The notes beneath the pieces were generated by a model. The model did no database searches, was not told where the DNA came from, and worked only from the letters and a program-made list of their open reading frames with translations. From contig OY978525.1 of the NCBI GenBank assembly GCA_963854835.1, forward strand, positions 31,829,253-31,893,252: 64,000 nucleotides of DNA. The letters run 5' to 3'. The DNA is from Megamerina dolium (lineage: Eukaryota; Arthropoda; Insecta; Diptera; Megamerinidae). A program made the position numbers and the translations under genes. Positions 1 to 12,059 of this stretch are shown piece after piece (the first letter of the stretch is position 1; the number at the start of each line of letters is the position of its first letter).

Positions 1-499
1 CTTCAGGTATATATTAGATTTCATCCTTAAGTAAATGAAAGTTCAATCATAAATGTTTAATAACAAAATGACTGTTGTACAAGACGCCCATCTGTAAGTA
101 GTAATATGTATATTTGTAAGTAATCAATGAGTAACTACAGTAAGCAACAAAAAAAAAACGTCTCAACTATATATGTACGAGTATATGAAAGAAAAAAGCT
201 CTAAAGTATATGTTGTATAATATTTTATAGTACCATATTATGCGATTTAATTTAATAAGAAACTACAATTTTTTGACATAATCATTACTGTGATTCAAAC
301 AAATTAGGTATGAAAATTAGCTCAGTGCATTTTTAAAAGAGGTCTCTGGCTGTAATATATATTAGTACATAATTATGTTATGTTAGTTAACAGTGTCAGC
401 TGATTTTTGCATTCCCAGAAAACTATAACATCTAACAGCCATATTTATTTTAAATAGCAAATTGATTTTGACTACATTGAAATTACATTTAATTGGAAG
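1..499. other. AT-rich DNA with no recognised feature
   Basis: Low-complexity AT-rich sequence. I see no coding stretch, repeat end or RNA gene here. Confidence 0.5.
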
Positions 500-895
500 T
501 TAAGTGATTGATTGGAAGAAAAGTGCAGCTGAAATTGAACGACTGTTTATGGCAGTTTACGGGGAAACTGCTCCAGCAAATAAGTTTTGCAGAGATTGGT
601 TTCAATGTTTATAAGATTGTGATTGAAGACAAATGCCGCTCTGAATATTGGTCTTTGTATGAATTAAAATCAAGACGTGACGGATGGCGTTTTTTCTCAG
701 CTGTGTCAAAGTCAAAAAAGAGGAGTTTCTTTATTCCGCATGCATGGGTTCCGCGGCCATGCATTAATGTCAACAACACAAATAAATATTCACTTTCTAA
801 AAGTATTTCTATGTATTTGGTGGAACAAGCTGAGTGCTATCAGTTACTAAAACCGGCAACACTGCATACCAGCGTATACAAGTACTACATTTGAT
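500..895 (+). pseudogene. Decayed mariner transposase remnant
   Basis: A 128-codon open frame lies here, but the resemblance to mariner transposase is spread over more than one frame, so the long frame is probably not a gene. Around 525-625 a different frame gives SAAEIERLFMAVYGE followed by FCRDWFQ, like the N-terminal helix-turn-helix of mauritiana-type mariners. Around 655-720 the long frame gives YELKSR...RRFF-like matches to the linker. Around 780-845 a third frame gives INIHFLKVFLCIWWN, the region before the second catalytic aspartate. The frame changes and the shortness (under 400 bp against about 1 kb) show an old, internally deleted copy. It cannot encode an active transposase. Confidence 0.6.
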
Positions 896-2035
896 TGTTA
901 CTGTTGCATGTTACTGGAATCGTTAAAACATATATATTGGATATTATATTACACTCATCGTATTCTGAAGACATTAAGCTTCTTCTAATTACTGGATATT
1001 TCAACAGTTGCCTGCAATGGTTAGGAAAATTGGCTTCAGTCGAAAAATGACTTATTTTTGCGAGAAAATTTTCGAAAATTGCTTAAGATGTGCAGAAACG
1101 CAGTGATAAATAATTACTTTTGTTTTTGAAATAAATGAATTTTTTAATACAGAGTAAAATATAACGAATTAATTTTTATTCTAAGCTAAACAGGCTCACA
1201 AAAAAAAAGGAAAATATTCGACTGCTCGGTGTTGCCATATTTTATGTATTTTGTGTAGTTGAATGTCAAATACGGAGTCATATATTCGCCATTACTCTGA
1301 TGCTTCTTTCTTAATTCAAAAATAATAAAAAAATCCAAAAATTCGATGTTTTTGAGATTTGAATAAACCCAGACTTAGCGAATAAAATGTAACTAATTTG
1401 GTTCATCGATAATTCTTTGCATTCTATGAGGATTTTATTAGTTTTAACGGTAATGGATTATCGATTTTCCGTTATAATATTCGGTACTCAGTGACCTCTA
1501 ATCCATATAATGTGACTATTCTACTAGTTTGTCTGACATCCTACAATTTTTATACGACTAAGTTAGGCTCCGAGTAAGCTGATTAGCATTAACAATATTT
1601 CTTTCTTTCACCTTTAATCAACGTTGATACATTTTCGATTGGATTCACATTCGAAATCTAAAGTGGCAATGACTTTTTTACTTTGCAGGATTACGCAAAG
1701 ATCATTCCAATGTTTTGTATTTTATCTGCTTATTGGATCCAGTCATCGATTCCTGTTAAATCTTATAATTTTTTGAAGACTGCAATAAACTTTTTCATTT
1801 GATAAAATTCGAGGATTAGCAAATGCATCAAAATTATTGGAAAAGTATTTTCGAAGACGGCAAATTTTTAGTAGTCTGGTTAAACGTATTTTTTTCAGGA
1901 AAATAAACGACAAAAGGTTTTGTATTCGAACAATGTCTTCGCAAAAGTAAAAATTGCCATATCTCAAAATTTATTGGTTCACCGCTCTAATTCTCCAAAA
2001 TCCAATTCATAAAATGAACTCCAATATCCTATATG
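896..2035. other. Intergenic, nothing recognised
   Basis: AT-rich DNA with only short spurious frames. No repeat boundaries or conserved domains were seen. Confidence 0.45.
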
Positions 2036-2479
2036 CCCTCCATTAAATATTTCTCACATACAAGTACAAGCAAATTTATTAGAATTTATTATCATTATTA
2101 TTTATTATTTATTTATTAGAATTGGTTATAATGTCGATTTGTACAACAATTAAATATAATATGAGATGATTGATTCAACAAGTTGTATTCCCGTGCCCAT
2201 GTTCAAATCCGGAATGCCATTAACATTTGGAATAAAAGATTTATGCTGGAGCTGAAAAGGCATAAAAGCAGAACTGGTACAATACTATAACAGAAGCTCG
2301 ATTAAGATTGGCAGTCCAACCTTGACCACGATTTGACTTATATCACGACTCAATTGAACCACCCTGATATCGGATTTTGTCCTTGTTATTGTCATAATTG
2401 ACACAATTTCAGCCACATAGAATACATTATGTTACGAATATGATTAAAATAATTACTTAAATAGAATAATATTATTGGC

Positions 2480-2562
2480 TCGTATTCATAGACAAAAGTA
2501 AGTATCAAAAAAGCCGAGACTATTTTTATGTTGGAACTTAATTTTGACTACGAATACACGAC
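2480..2562. repeat. Small inverted-repeat insert in Gr pseudogene K
   Basis: An approximately 80-bp insert has imperfect inverted ends (GTATTCATAGACAAAAG at one end and the complement of GTATTCGTAGTCAAAA at the other). It interrupts sequence that is continuous in gene B. It could be a very short MITE. Confidence 0.45.
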
Positions 2563-3124
2563 ATTATATTTAATAAATTTACTACTAATGCCAAAACATA
2601 GAATAGTGTAATGAACGCATTATGTTTTATATAAACAGTACCCTGCAAAAAATTGAGCGACTAATCTCTAAAGAGAGTAAGTAGTAAGAGATTAATCTTT
2701 TGGGGATTAATTTTTAAATTAAATTTTATATTTAGAGATTTTCTACACTTTCAAGTGATTCACTTTTAAGACACCAATTATATGTTACAGGTTAGCGCAG
2801 GTGATAGAACATAAGAACAGATTCGAAGTCGAGGAGAGTAGCAGAAAATAAGTAAATTTTAGTTGCACATTTAAATTTGAAATATATGAATCGGAATTTA
2901 TAATGCAATGAATGAAAATAAATTGTTTGATTCCAACCCAGGTTGGAATCATGGCAAGTTGAAAAAAATTTAATATTTAAAATAAAGTAAATTATTTTGA
3001 TTCGAACAGTGGCGAAGAGCAAAAACGGGTAAATTGTCAAATAATTTAAATGAAAATGGACATGGGAATTATAAGGTAAATTATAGTAAAAAGAAATACA
3101 TTATTTTTACAATAAATTGATAGT

Positions 3125-4010
3125 TAGAATGATCCGATTTAGGCCAAATATGCACCGTTTTGTTCAATAAGTTGTCGCCATTTTGAAGGTAATTTCATAA
3201 TGAGACTCTCATAGAAACCGTCATCCATACAGGTGCGAATTAAGAGTTTGGTCGTAGGGAAGCAGCTCATAGTAGATGATTCCCTGCCAATCCCACCAAA
3301 CACATAGCAACAGCTTCCTGACCGTCAATCGTGGTTTGGCCACCGTTTGCGCCGGCTCACCGCGACCGTTTTCGCTTGACGCTGTCGTAAGCGACCCACT
3401 TTTCATTACCAGTAATCATCCGATTTAGAAATGGATCGATTTTGTTGCGATTCCGCAGCGATTCGCTGATGGAAATTCGATCCATGAGATTTTTTTTTTT
3501 TCGTTAACTAATGTGGCACCCATACATCGAGCTTCTATTTGTATCCAGCCTTATTTAAATGGTTCCAAACGGGTTTTTGTGCAATGTTTAGCTCCTGGGC
3601 AATAGAAACAATGCTCACATGACGGTCAGACTCTACGATTTCCATTATTTTAGCGATATTTTCGGCAATTGGCCTTCCCGAGCGTGGTGCATCTTTGACA
3701 TCAAAATTACCGGAACAGAATCGACGAAACCAAAATTGCACATGATTGGCTGTTACAGTATCAGGACCATAAACACTATTCACATTTTCAGCCGTCTGGT
3801 TTGCATTTTCGCCTTTATAGAAGAAAAACTGTAAAATATGGCGTATTTTCTCTTTACTGGTGTCCATCTTTGACGTGTGCTCAAACAATACTGAGTCAAG
3901 CAATCACAAAACTGCCTGAAAAGTTTATTTAGAACGAAATCCTATCTTTCTAACGCCATCTAGATTACTAAAGCCATCTATTGGAAAAAAAATTTTTACT
4001 ACACCTTATA
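3125..4010 (-). mobile_element. Mariner element, internally deleted
   Basis: Minus-strand mariner transposase remnants. Positions 3903-3535 encode about 110 residues of the paired-type DNA-binding domain: MDTSKEKIRHILQFFFYKG, then VQFWFRRFCSGNFDVKDAPR and SGRPIAENIAKIMEIVESDR. Positions 3406-3221 continue with a piece containing the conserved LLLCVWWDWQGIIYYELLPY block that precedes the second catalytic aspartate. The part between them and the C-terminal catalytic part are missing or shifted. The element lies inside Gr pseudogene K. A 47-bp imperfect direct repeat (3036-3081 and 4047-4093) flanks it, too long for a TA target duplication. Confidence 0.75.
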
Positions 4011-4435
4011 TAATGAATTGAATGAAAATTTCTAGCCGTGCAACTAATTGTCAAATAATGTAAATGAAAATGTACATAAGAATTGTAAGGCATTTAGTTA
4101 ATATTTTTAACCGTACGACTATTCTACATTTACCATATATCCGTTTGGGTATAAAAGGGTTCAATTAGTCTCTTTATAGGTCATCCACGAACAAAAGGGA
4201 ACAGTTCATTCCATATAAAGAGATCAAAAGTGCGATTAGTCGCATATTCGTTTGCTGCTGAACCCGGACACATTCCGGACAATTCGCAATTTTTGCAGGG
4301 TATGTAAAAGTGTTTTATACTACTGCAATACCGAAATGTATGATAAAAGGACCACAATATCTCGAACACATATGGTCATACTTTTACAAAATAACAAACG
4401 TTGCAAGTGGTGGTATCACTTGAATGCTTTATGTA

Positions 4436-4964
4436 ATAGCCTAGACAGACGGCAGCCTAATTCCGAATTACCAAGTTAATTCGAATTAACTCGGTCATCA
4501 ATTGCTGCTAATCCGCATAAACTCTATGAGTTAATTCTCAAAATAAAAGAGGATTAGGGCAATTTGCTATGGCAACACTGCTGAAAATTGTCTATTGTGA
4601 ATTTTCCTCGATCCATTTTACAAAATATTAGGTGTGTTCGCTAACAAAAAACTTTCAACAATTGTTAACAGTTTCCAACATGAAAAGTGTTGGCGAACAA
4701 ATAAATTCAGCTGTCAATTACGAACTGTGAATGTCAATTTACAAGTTTCTGATAGTTTTCAGTTCACGTACTTCTTATAGATTTTCTCATATCGAGAGTG
4801 ATAGATGACAGAAATTGATAGTGATGTAATGTAAGTGGACAGACCTAATAAAAAAGCAATCAACCATTTAGTTAATCCGCAATACTGCCGTCTGTCAGGA
4901 TATTATTTTATTCGGATTAAGTGCGCCGGTAATCCAGAATTAGGCTGCCGTCTGTCTAAGCTAT
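4436..4964. mobile_element. MITE with ~30-bp terminal inverted repeats
   Basis: The left end contains AGACAGACGGCAGCCTAATT, and the right end is its reverse complement with few mismatches (arms about 4436-4472 and 4928-4964). It is about 530 bp with no coding capacity, so it is non-autonomous. A second imperfect inverted repeat lies inside at 4633-4700 (TGTTCGCTAACA against its complement near TGTTGGCGAACA), perhaps a nested insertion. It sits between the N-terminal and central pieces of Gr pseudogene K. I could not define a clean target duplication, so the superfamily is open. Confidence 0.7.
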
Positions 4965-5049
4965 AATGCATTAAGTCGATTTGACTTTGCATAGCAACAT
5001 AGCGTAGGTTATCATATAGCAGCGAAATATTGTATACATATTATTCCAG

Positions 5050-5695
5050 CAGGTCTAATTCACATTTTATTTATAATCGGCCGAATTTTTTTAAAAATAT
5101 TTTTGTTTTATAAATAATATAAATATAAAACTAAATAATACAAATAATGCTCTCTTTTCATATGTTGGGTTGGAAACTAAGTAAGTGCCGATTTCTCACA
5201 TGGATGTTTCTGTTTATACACATATTTTTGATAACTTTTCTCAATGTTATGATTTTTTCTTGCTGACATTAGTTAGCTGTCGTATTTCCCTTTTTTTAGT
5301 AGTAAATTGCACATATTTTTATTTGAAAGTGGTAGTTTGGGGTCAATTTGTGTATGAACACATCGGCAATTACTTCGGCAATTTCTTAGTTGCCAATCCA
5401 ATAATTAATTACAATGTATGAGTACGGCTCATATTATACTCGTACTCATGTTTTGTATGAGTACGAGTATAATAAAATATTTTTTTTCTATATGTGTACT
5501 TTTATTTCCGTCAAACTGCAAATTACTGTTATTATCCAATTCCCCGACAAGCTGTTGTACAAAGCATTATGAATATTATTACATATTTCTTTTTCGTGGT
5601 GTTACAATATATTATAAATTTCTAATATATTTGAGGGGTAGGTGCTTATATTTCAATTAAAGGAATGAAATAGTAAAACCTTGTATACATAAATA
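5050..5695. other. Intergenic, nothing recognised
   Basis: AT-rich sequence with short hydrophobic but unrelated frames. No repeat ends were identified. Confidence 0.4.
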
Positions 5696-5699
5696 CAAG

Positions 5700-6140
5700 G
5701 TATTTCAAAAAGAGGTGCCAAGAGGCCGAACTATGTTGACTGACATTTTTTGGCCTGAAATCGATGCTATGGAGGACGTGGACGACGATTGTTTTCAGCA
5801 GGATGGCGTCGCATACAGCTGGTGAAATAATGATTCTATTGCATGAAAAATTTCCTGAACGTGTTATTTCTCGAAATGTAGATTTTGAGGGGCCACCAAG
5901 ATCGTGCGACTTAACAACATTAGACTTTTTTCTTTGGGACTACGTTAAAGATAAAATCTCTGCCAATGCTTCAACAAATATTGAAGCACTCAAAGACAAT
6001 ATGAAAGCTATTATTAGCAAGACACAGCCGCAATTATGTGAAAATGTGATGGAACATTTGATAAAAAAAATTGCTATAGGCAAGAAGAGTCACAGCGGAC
6101 ATTTGGCTAGATATATTGTATTTCATTACTAACCTCAGAG
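5700..6140 (+). pseudogene. DD41D-like transposase C-terminal fragment
   Basis: The 5' part reads MLTDIFWPEIDAM and FQQDG, the block carrying the second catalytic aspartate. After a frame change, 5764-6132 continues with LLHEKFPERVISRNV, PPRSCDLTTLDFFLWDYVKD (third aspartate) and a C-terminus ending HLARYIVFHY. It is related to but distinct from the rosa-like copy that begins 38 bp downstream. The same family appears on the minus strand at 12060-12890. It lacks the N-terminal half and cannot be active. Confidence 0.7.
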
Positions 6141-6177
6141 TTTGTAGTTTCCGCTGTTTTCACAAATGCACAATGTA

Positions 6178-7475
6178 AAGGGTTATCCATTTCGCGGTTT
6201 CAAAAGTATAGGGCTAGATTTCGACATCTGTCAAACTGAGTTGTTAAAACAATTTCTTTCTTTTTCAGTTCAAAGTCTGACATTTGCGAATATGGATCGC
6301 TTAACTATCGCACAACGCAATAAAATTGTAAAAACCTACTACAAAAATGGTGATTCTGCCACAGCCACATATCGTGCTTTAAGAGGAGATTATGGTTTAC
6401 ATAATCGTCCAACTACGCAAGCAATTGGCAAAATTGTGAAGAAATATGAAGAGACTAGATCGGTTACAGACATTGTAAGGCCTGTGCATCATCGTTTCCT
6501 CGTACCATCGAAAATATCGCTGCTGTAAGTGAAAGTGTTGCCGAAGACCCGAATGTGTCGATTCCTCGTCGTTCTCAGGAATTAGGACTGTCTTACGGCA
6601 CATTATGGCGTATTTTGCATTTGGATCTACACCTACATCCATATAAAATCCAGCTCACACAACAACTGATGCCAGCTGACCATTCACAACGTCGTAGATA
6701 CGTCGAATGGGTGCTTGAACAACAGGCGGTGGACGGCGATTTTTCGAACAAAATTTTCTTCAGCGACGAAGCACATTTCTCACTCGGTGGGTATGTTAAC
6801 AAACAAAATTGTCGTATTTGGGGTTCTGAGAATCCTCAAGTAATTGAAGACAGGCCACTACATCCACAAAAAGTCACTGCTTGGTGCACTCTTTGGTCCG
6901 GAGGTGTAATTGGACCTTACTTCTTCGAAAACGACGATGGAATGACTGTCACCGTCAATTCGGAGCGTTAATATATGATAACCGACTTTTTTTTGCCTGC
7001 TATTGAAGAATACGACTTAGAGAATATGTGGTTTCAACAAGACGGTGCCACATGCCACACAACTCGAGCGAATATGGCTTTATTGCAAGAGAAATTTTCT
7101 GGCCGCGTAATTTCTCGTCGTGGTGATATCAAGTGGCCACCAAGATCATTCGATTTGACACCGCTTGACTTTTTTTTCTGGGGCTACGCGAAAGACCGTG
7201 TTTATGCAGATAAACCTTTAACTCTTGAGCACCTAAAAACCAACATTCGTCACGTTATGGCTGAGATACCGCCCAATATGTGTAAAAAAGTGGTCGAAAA
7301 TTACCTCAAAAGAATCGATACTTGCAACAATTCGCGTGGTGGTCATTTAAATGATGTAGTATTTCACACATAATGTCAACGTTCAAACTTTATAATAAAA
7401 AAGAAATATCATGATAAATATTTCATATGTGTTTTATTTACATTTACTTTTGAAACCGCAAAATGGATAACCCTT
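6178..7475 (+). mobile_element. rosa-like DD41D Tc1/mariner element, copy 1
   Basis: A 1298-bp element starts with AAGGGTTATCCATTTCGCGG and ends with the complementary sequence. It is flanked by TA at 6176-6177 and 7476-7477. The transposase starts at 6292 (MDRLTIAQRNKIVKTYYKNG, helix-turn-helix). The first aspartate is in FFSDEAHFSLGGYVNKQNC, the second in WFQQDGATCHT and the third in DLTPLDFFFWGY. Forty-one residues separate the second and third, which is the DD41D signature of the rosa group. Lesions are a 1-nt deletion near 6496 and a stop with net 3-nt loss at 6969-6971. The protein ends at 7373. It is probably dead, but its ends could still serve as a substrate for a transposase supplied from elsewhere. 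Confidence 0.9.
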
Positions 7476-7479
7476 TATC

Positions 7480-8040
7480 ATTTTGAATATTCGCAAATCA
7501 TATCTTTTCATAAAAATATTATTCGGTACATATTTCGATTATTTCGTTAATAAATAAAAATAATTCCGGTACAAAATTTACATAAAAAAAATATAGGGTG
7601 TACAAGAATATTTAAAATGACTTTTTCCTGACTTTAAGGGTTAATTAAAAAGGAAATTGCTATAATTTATTTTATTCAAAGTATTTTCTTACGGAAGCTA
7701 CAACTTTTTCTCATCTTGAGAACAGAGCGCATGAATTGCGTCCCAATTCAGCGCTTATCTTTTGAGATCAAGAACGTATCGACCCAATTTTTGTTAGCTT
7801 CGACTGAAGTGACGCGTATACTGGACAAGGAATTGATCGGCATTGATCGGTTATACAATGGGTGAGGTCAGACTTACCATCCGCTATTGTTCAAGTTCGT
7901 TTGAACGGGTTGTGCTATTGGAAAATCAATGATTCGTGTTTGGTCACCCGTTCGGACTGTTTTTGGTTCAATGTTCGTTCCAATTTGATGAGTTGTTGTC
8001 AATAGCATTCTCCATTAATGATTAATTAGTTAGCAGTGGT
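7480..8040. other. Intergenic, unidentified
   Basis: AT-rich, with a somewhat GC-richer block at about 7690-7990 that has the feel of a decayed repeat. I could not match it to a family. Confidence 0.35.
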
Positions 8041-8044
8041 AGCG

Positions 8045-8750
8045 TTAAAATGTTCCGAGAAAATAATCCTTGAAAATGTCCAATATAGATCTCTGAAGAC
8101 AAGACCTATCGTAAATGTAATTTTACATATGATTTTTCAAATTCCATGATTTAACCGAAAAAGCCTAATTTGAAACCACTGTAAAAGAAAAATTGTGACG
8201 TAGTGGAGCAGAGAGAGATTAGGGCTTTTATTACTGATGCTTAAAAATCAAGTACTTAAAATTTGAATTCGTTTTTTAGATGTTACCTATAATTCGTACA
8301 AGTTATTTGTCTTTAGTGACCCATAGTGAAATTTTCTGGAGAATATTTTTGTCGAAGACTTTAATCCTTAAGCTCCTCCCAAATGTTGACTTTTCATGGA
8401 TTCTTCAAAACTAGTTCCGAAATGACCAATACGAGTGGTAGTTAGAGGGTTAAAATTTTCCGAGAAAATATCCTCGGAAAATTGTTTAATATGAGTCTCG
8501 GAAGACATGTTCCATACTAAATGTGATTTTATATATAATTTTTCAAATTCCATGATTCTACTTTTGACGGAAAACGCCAAATTGGTTAAAATGTTTCGAA
8601 ATAAAATTCTCTGGAAAATTTTAATGAGTCTCGGAAGACATTAACTATACTAAATGTAATTTTGGACGAAAAAGCCAAATTTTAAACCAATGTAAAAAAA
8701 AATTGTGACGTAGTGGAGCAGAAAGATATTAGGGCTTTTGTTGGAGTCAA
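8045..8750. repeat. Degenerate tandem repeat, about three units
   Basis: A block containing CCGAGAAAATA, GTCTCGGAAGACAT, CTAAATGTAATTTTA and TTTTTCAAATTCCATGATT recurs at about 8047-8230, 8450-8580 and 8585-8745. The first and third units also share GTGACGTAGTGGAGCAGA followed by ATTAGGGCTTTT. Units differ in length and carry deletions. There is no coding capacity. The origin is unknown. Confidence 0.6.
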
Positions 8751-9449
8751 ATGCTACCGTTTGAGACTGGTTTGGTTTACCTCCGACACGATAATCCTTA
8801 AATTGTGGCATAGTATTATTAAAATAATCCAACAGCTGCCCAGAAATCACCCTTTTAGAGGTTAACCTTATGGTAGACTCTAACTAATTGCTCCGCAGCA
8901 ATATTAAATTCGATAAATCTTATGTTCTATATCCATCGCTAAGGAAGCTTCTCTACGAATCTCCTTCAATCTACCCCTTGAATCTTCATTTTCTTATTAT
9001 TGTTCTCTAATTTCTGAGTAAAAATTCGTCATTAACCGTAAATTGCTTATATGTTTCATATGTACATTTCAAGCCGAATTATTTCTTGTTCTTTATTTTA
9101 TCTAACAACCATCAAAAAAGAATTGAACTCGTGTTTTTTTTATTTAATGGATCTCAAGTATATATTTCTTAAATTTAGATAAACAAGAATTGTCTAAATT
9201 TATATTATATTAAATTGTTTCCCATAGGTCCCTTATCGGTGTAAATTTGTCGTTATTGCGTTGTTGACGTCGACTAATTACGTCATCGAAACGAATAGTT
9301 TTGTGTCGTTAGGTTAGTTAGGTCTTCCTCGACATAATGGCGCGAAATATTGAACGACCATAGTCAGCATCAAATAAATCTTCCATATTTTCATTCTTTG
9401 ACCTAACCGTAAATGTGGAATATCTTACGAACGCAGTTTACTTATAATG

Positions 9450-9995
9450 CAATCATAAGAAATCATATTTATAAACGCCAGCTAATATCAACACCCCAAA
9501 GTATGAGTGCAACAAATCTGTATCAAATTGAACATAGTTCTTCCCATCCAAATGCTTCCTATATTTAATTGAATTTTCGAGTATAATTTTTTCGACTTGA
9601 GGCGGAAAATATAGCAAAAACGCATCTTTTATATCCGTCATTCGATTCAGCGCATATCAAATTGAATATGCAAATGTGCATGATCAGAAAATGACAGAAA
9701 ATAACTTTCCGCTATTCTTACCAGAACGCATTTCAAACACATTGGATGCAGTTAAACGTCCGCTTGGAAAAGGCATTGAACTTGAAACAGTGTTGTCTTT
9801 GGACACGTAGAGTGCGTCCTCAGTTTTTTCATTGAAGTACTTTCGATTTCACAGTCACTTTGAAAAGAGGGATTTCATCCGGTTCGAAATCGCTGCCTGA
9901 TAATTTCTCATTTTCACTTTCTTCTAGGACATTTCCTATTTCTTCTCAAGCCAAATATTTAGGAACCGCGCTCATTTTTGCTTATTTTCGAATGA
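9450..9995 (-). pseudogene. piggyBac-like transposase N-terminal remnant
   Basis: Minus-strand translation of 9990-9860 gives an acidic segment including SGSDFEPDEIP, like the acidic N-termini of piggyBac-type transposases. Positions 9641-9453 give DAFLLYFPPQVEKIILENS and then LHSYFGVLILAGVYK, resembling the start of the DDE_Tnp_1_7 domain (F-x-G-x-L-x-x-G-hydrophobic-x-K). The catalytic part is absent. The match is short and from memory of the family pattern, so confidence is moderate. Confidence 0.5.
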
Positions 9996-9999
9996 AATG

Positions 10000-10760
10000 C
10001 AGTAAAAACCAAATCTATTTGATCGCTTTGAAAACTTGCACAAAATACATTTTTAAGCTGAGTTAAATAATAATAAAGCAAATACCGTTATAACGAAAGT
10101 AGCGACGCCAAGCAAAGTAAAATTGTAGAAGATCTTAGTGATGTCTTTGAAGGTGAGGAGTGAAAATACAAAACGCTTCTATGGGAATCCGTCTGGAACT
10201 GACATTATGTTTATTGTTTTAGACTACGCCAAACGATTTTGAATAAACGATATGCAGAATTCGAACCATTGGAGTAAATTTGTAATATATTCCAATAAAT
10301 TCATACACCCGGAATTCGGATTTTGCATACTGGATAAGTTTAAAACCGAAATGTGCAATGGAACATTTTTGTACAATAGGATGGAATTATGAAGTTTTGA
10401 AATTATAACAAAACTTTGCAATGAACTTTGTTATAAAATGCAAAAGGCCAATTAGTAATGAAGAAGTTATAAATTAGTTAAATAGTAGAATTCAATATTC
10501 ACTAACAAAGAAATAAAGTTTAAACAAAAATGTATATGGAACATTTTTGTTCCAAGGATCGATTAACGGTTAATGCACTTCAGAGTACATAGCTTAATTG
10601 CAAATAATCATAAAATAATTTAAATATTGCACTCATATAAACTTATAAATTGAAATAATTATATGAACAAATATTTAATACTCAGTGCTTCCTATTGTAT
10701 TAGTCATCACACTGTGGCATTAGTTGGTATAACTATAGTACGATTACGGAAACTATTGTA
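10000..10760. other. Intergenic, upstream of Gr pseudogene A
   Basis: AT-rich DNA with short frames only. The last 100 bp would contain the former promoter of gene A. I see no convincing motif. Confidence 0.35.
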
Positions 10761-10762
10761 GA

Positions 10763-12011
10763 ATGGTAAATTTTATTCGTTGGTACAATCTATTAGTACG
10801 ATTCTTTGCATTAACAAATATACGCTATGATGCAATACGTTTACAATTCGACGCTAATCATAGAGGAACCATTATTTACTGTATGCTAATTAATGTTATA
10901 TATCTGATTCTATTTCCATATTCAACATATATGGTGAATAAAAGTTATAATAACGATTGTCCACCTTTAATATTTGTTGACAATTGTTTGAAAATTGTGC
11001 TGGTGTCATTTGCTTATGCTTCATTTTACGGAGCATGGTTCTGTCGTAATCAGCAATGTAGTATTTGTAATGAATATTTCGCATTGTATTGTGAATTACA
11101 AACGAATGAGGGGAATAACATATGAAATGTCTTTGTTTATTTAAAATAATCGCTGCATGCTGTCGTTATGTTATAACACTTTTTTATATTACTTTGATAC
11201 ATGTTATAAACATGGTTTAGTGTTGAATTTTTCGAACCTAATCAATGTGATATTTATATGCATAGTACGATTTGTAATCATTTTTACTGATTTTAATATT
11301 TTCATTTGCCTTATATTGGCCTATTTAATGCTCCGTATACTCTCTGAGGAATTTCAACGAGTTGCCATATTAATGCGTAAGTTAATGACACAACCACAAC
11401 AGAGTGTCGCTGTTAGAAGAAATCCTAGTCATAGAGATTGTTATAAAAATTTATCAAATCGAATTTATAAGAATATCCTCCGGCTACGTAAATTACGATC
11501 GTTATTGGACCAAGTAATTAAAATTTCCCATCTTCAAATATGTGGTTTATTATTACGAGTGATCGATATGTCATTTCGTATATTGTTGTTTGCTGTTAAT
11601 GAATCGGATAATAATTTATTCATATTGGCTTTCTATTGTTTCGTATTGATTGCAAATTTCTGCAACTCTATGTTACAATTTTATTTGTGCGAACACATAA
11701 CTAATAGTTTCGATCACATATGTAATACGTTCTATAATATATGGTTATATATTCCAAAGGGTGCACAAATCGATATAAACTCTGAATTGAATAGAGATGT
11801 AAGTGTGCTCATATGTACGAATTAATTATAAATAGTTAAAAGGAATTTTTTACAGATCGAACATGCTTTATTAGAATTGCAACAGCAGCGTTGTTATTTA
11901 AAAGTTGGCTTCTTCTTAGAATTAAATATCCGCACTGGTAAACGAATGGTGGTATCAGTATTTTTATATATTTTAATTTTAATACAAATGTCTATCAAAG
12001 ATTCACAATAA
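10763..12011 (+). pseudogene. Gustatory receptor pseudogene A
   Basis: Paralogue of gene B. Exon 1 opens at 10763 (MVNFIRWYNLLVRFFALTN) and is open to 11125. The homology continues in a second frame (MKCLCLFK, from 11122) and then in a third frame from 11157 (NLINVIFICIVRFVIIFTDF...). Two frame changes and loss of about a dozen residues relative to B fall at 11105-11200. The splice structure is intact. A GTAAGT donor at 11799 and a TACAG acceptor at 11855 join phase 0 to a last exon (11856-12011) reading LNIRTGKRMVVSVFLYILIL and then IQMSIKDSQ, the TYhhhhhQF-like Gr tail. When working, such proteins are seven-transmembrane ligand-gated channels in taste neurons. Sequencing error could mimic the frameshifts, but two within 100 bp plus a deletion favours a real pseudogene. 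Confidence 0.8.
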
Positions 12012-12059
12012 TAAAATCTATATAATTCTGTTTCATTAGAGTATTGTTAGAAAGTCTAA

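Larger units (their letters stand above)
2040..5045 (-). pseudogene. Gustatory receptor pseudogene K, broken up by insertions
   Basis: Pieces of a Gr gene related to gene B (14205-15497) lie in the expected minus-strand order. At 4975-5045 are IFRCYMI and LRYVAMQSQIDL, matching the N-terminus of B. At 4335-4405 is LLFCKSMTICVRDIVVLL, matching residues just after B's first intracellular loop. At 2370-2475 is YSMWLK with the flanking codons. At 2160-2300 is a C-terminal exon reading DLNMGTGIQLVESI, against DLNMQTGKQLVESI in B. Stops and frame changes occur throughout. The gene is split by a MITE (4436-4964), a mariner (about 3125-4010) and a small inverted-repeat insert (2480-2562). The assignment rests on base-level and peptide similarity to B. 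That all pieces come from one original gene is inferred from their order and strand. Confidence 0.7.

Noticed and set aside
508..894. 128-residue open frame as a novel gene
   Set aside because: Mariner similarity is found in several frames across it, so the long frame looks accidental.
11105..11200. A tiny intron joining the two main frames of Gr A
   Set aside because: No GT-AG pair of plausible size restores the frame, and the similarity to gene B continues through the region in shifted frames.
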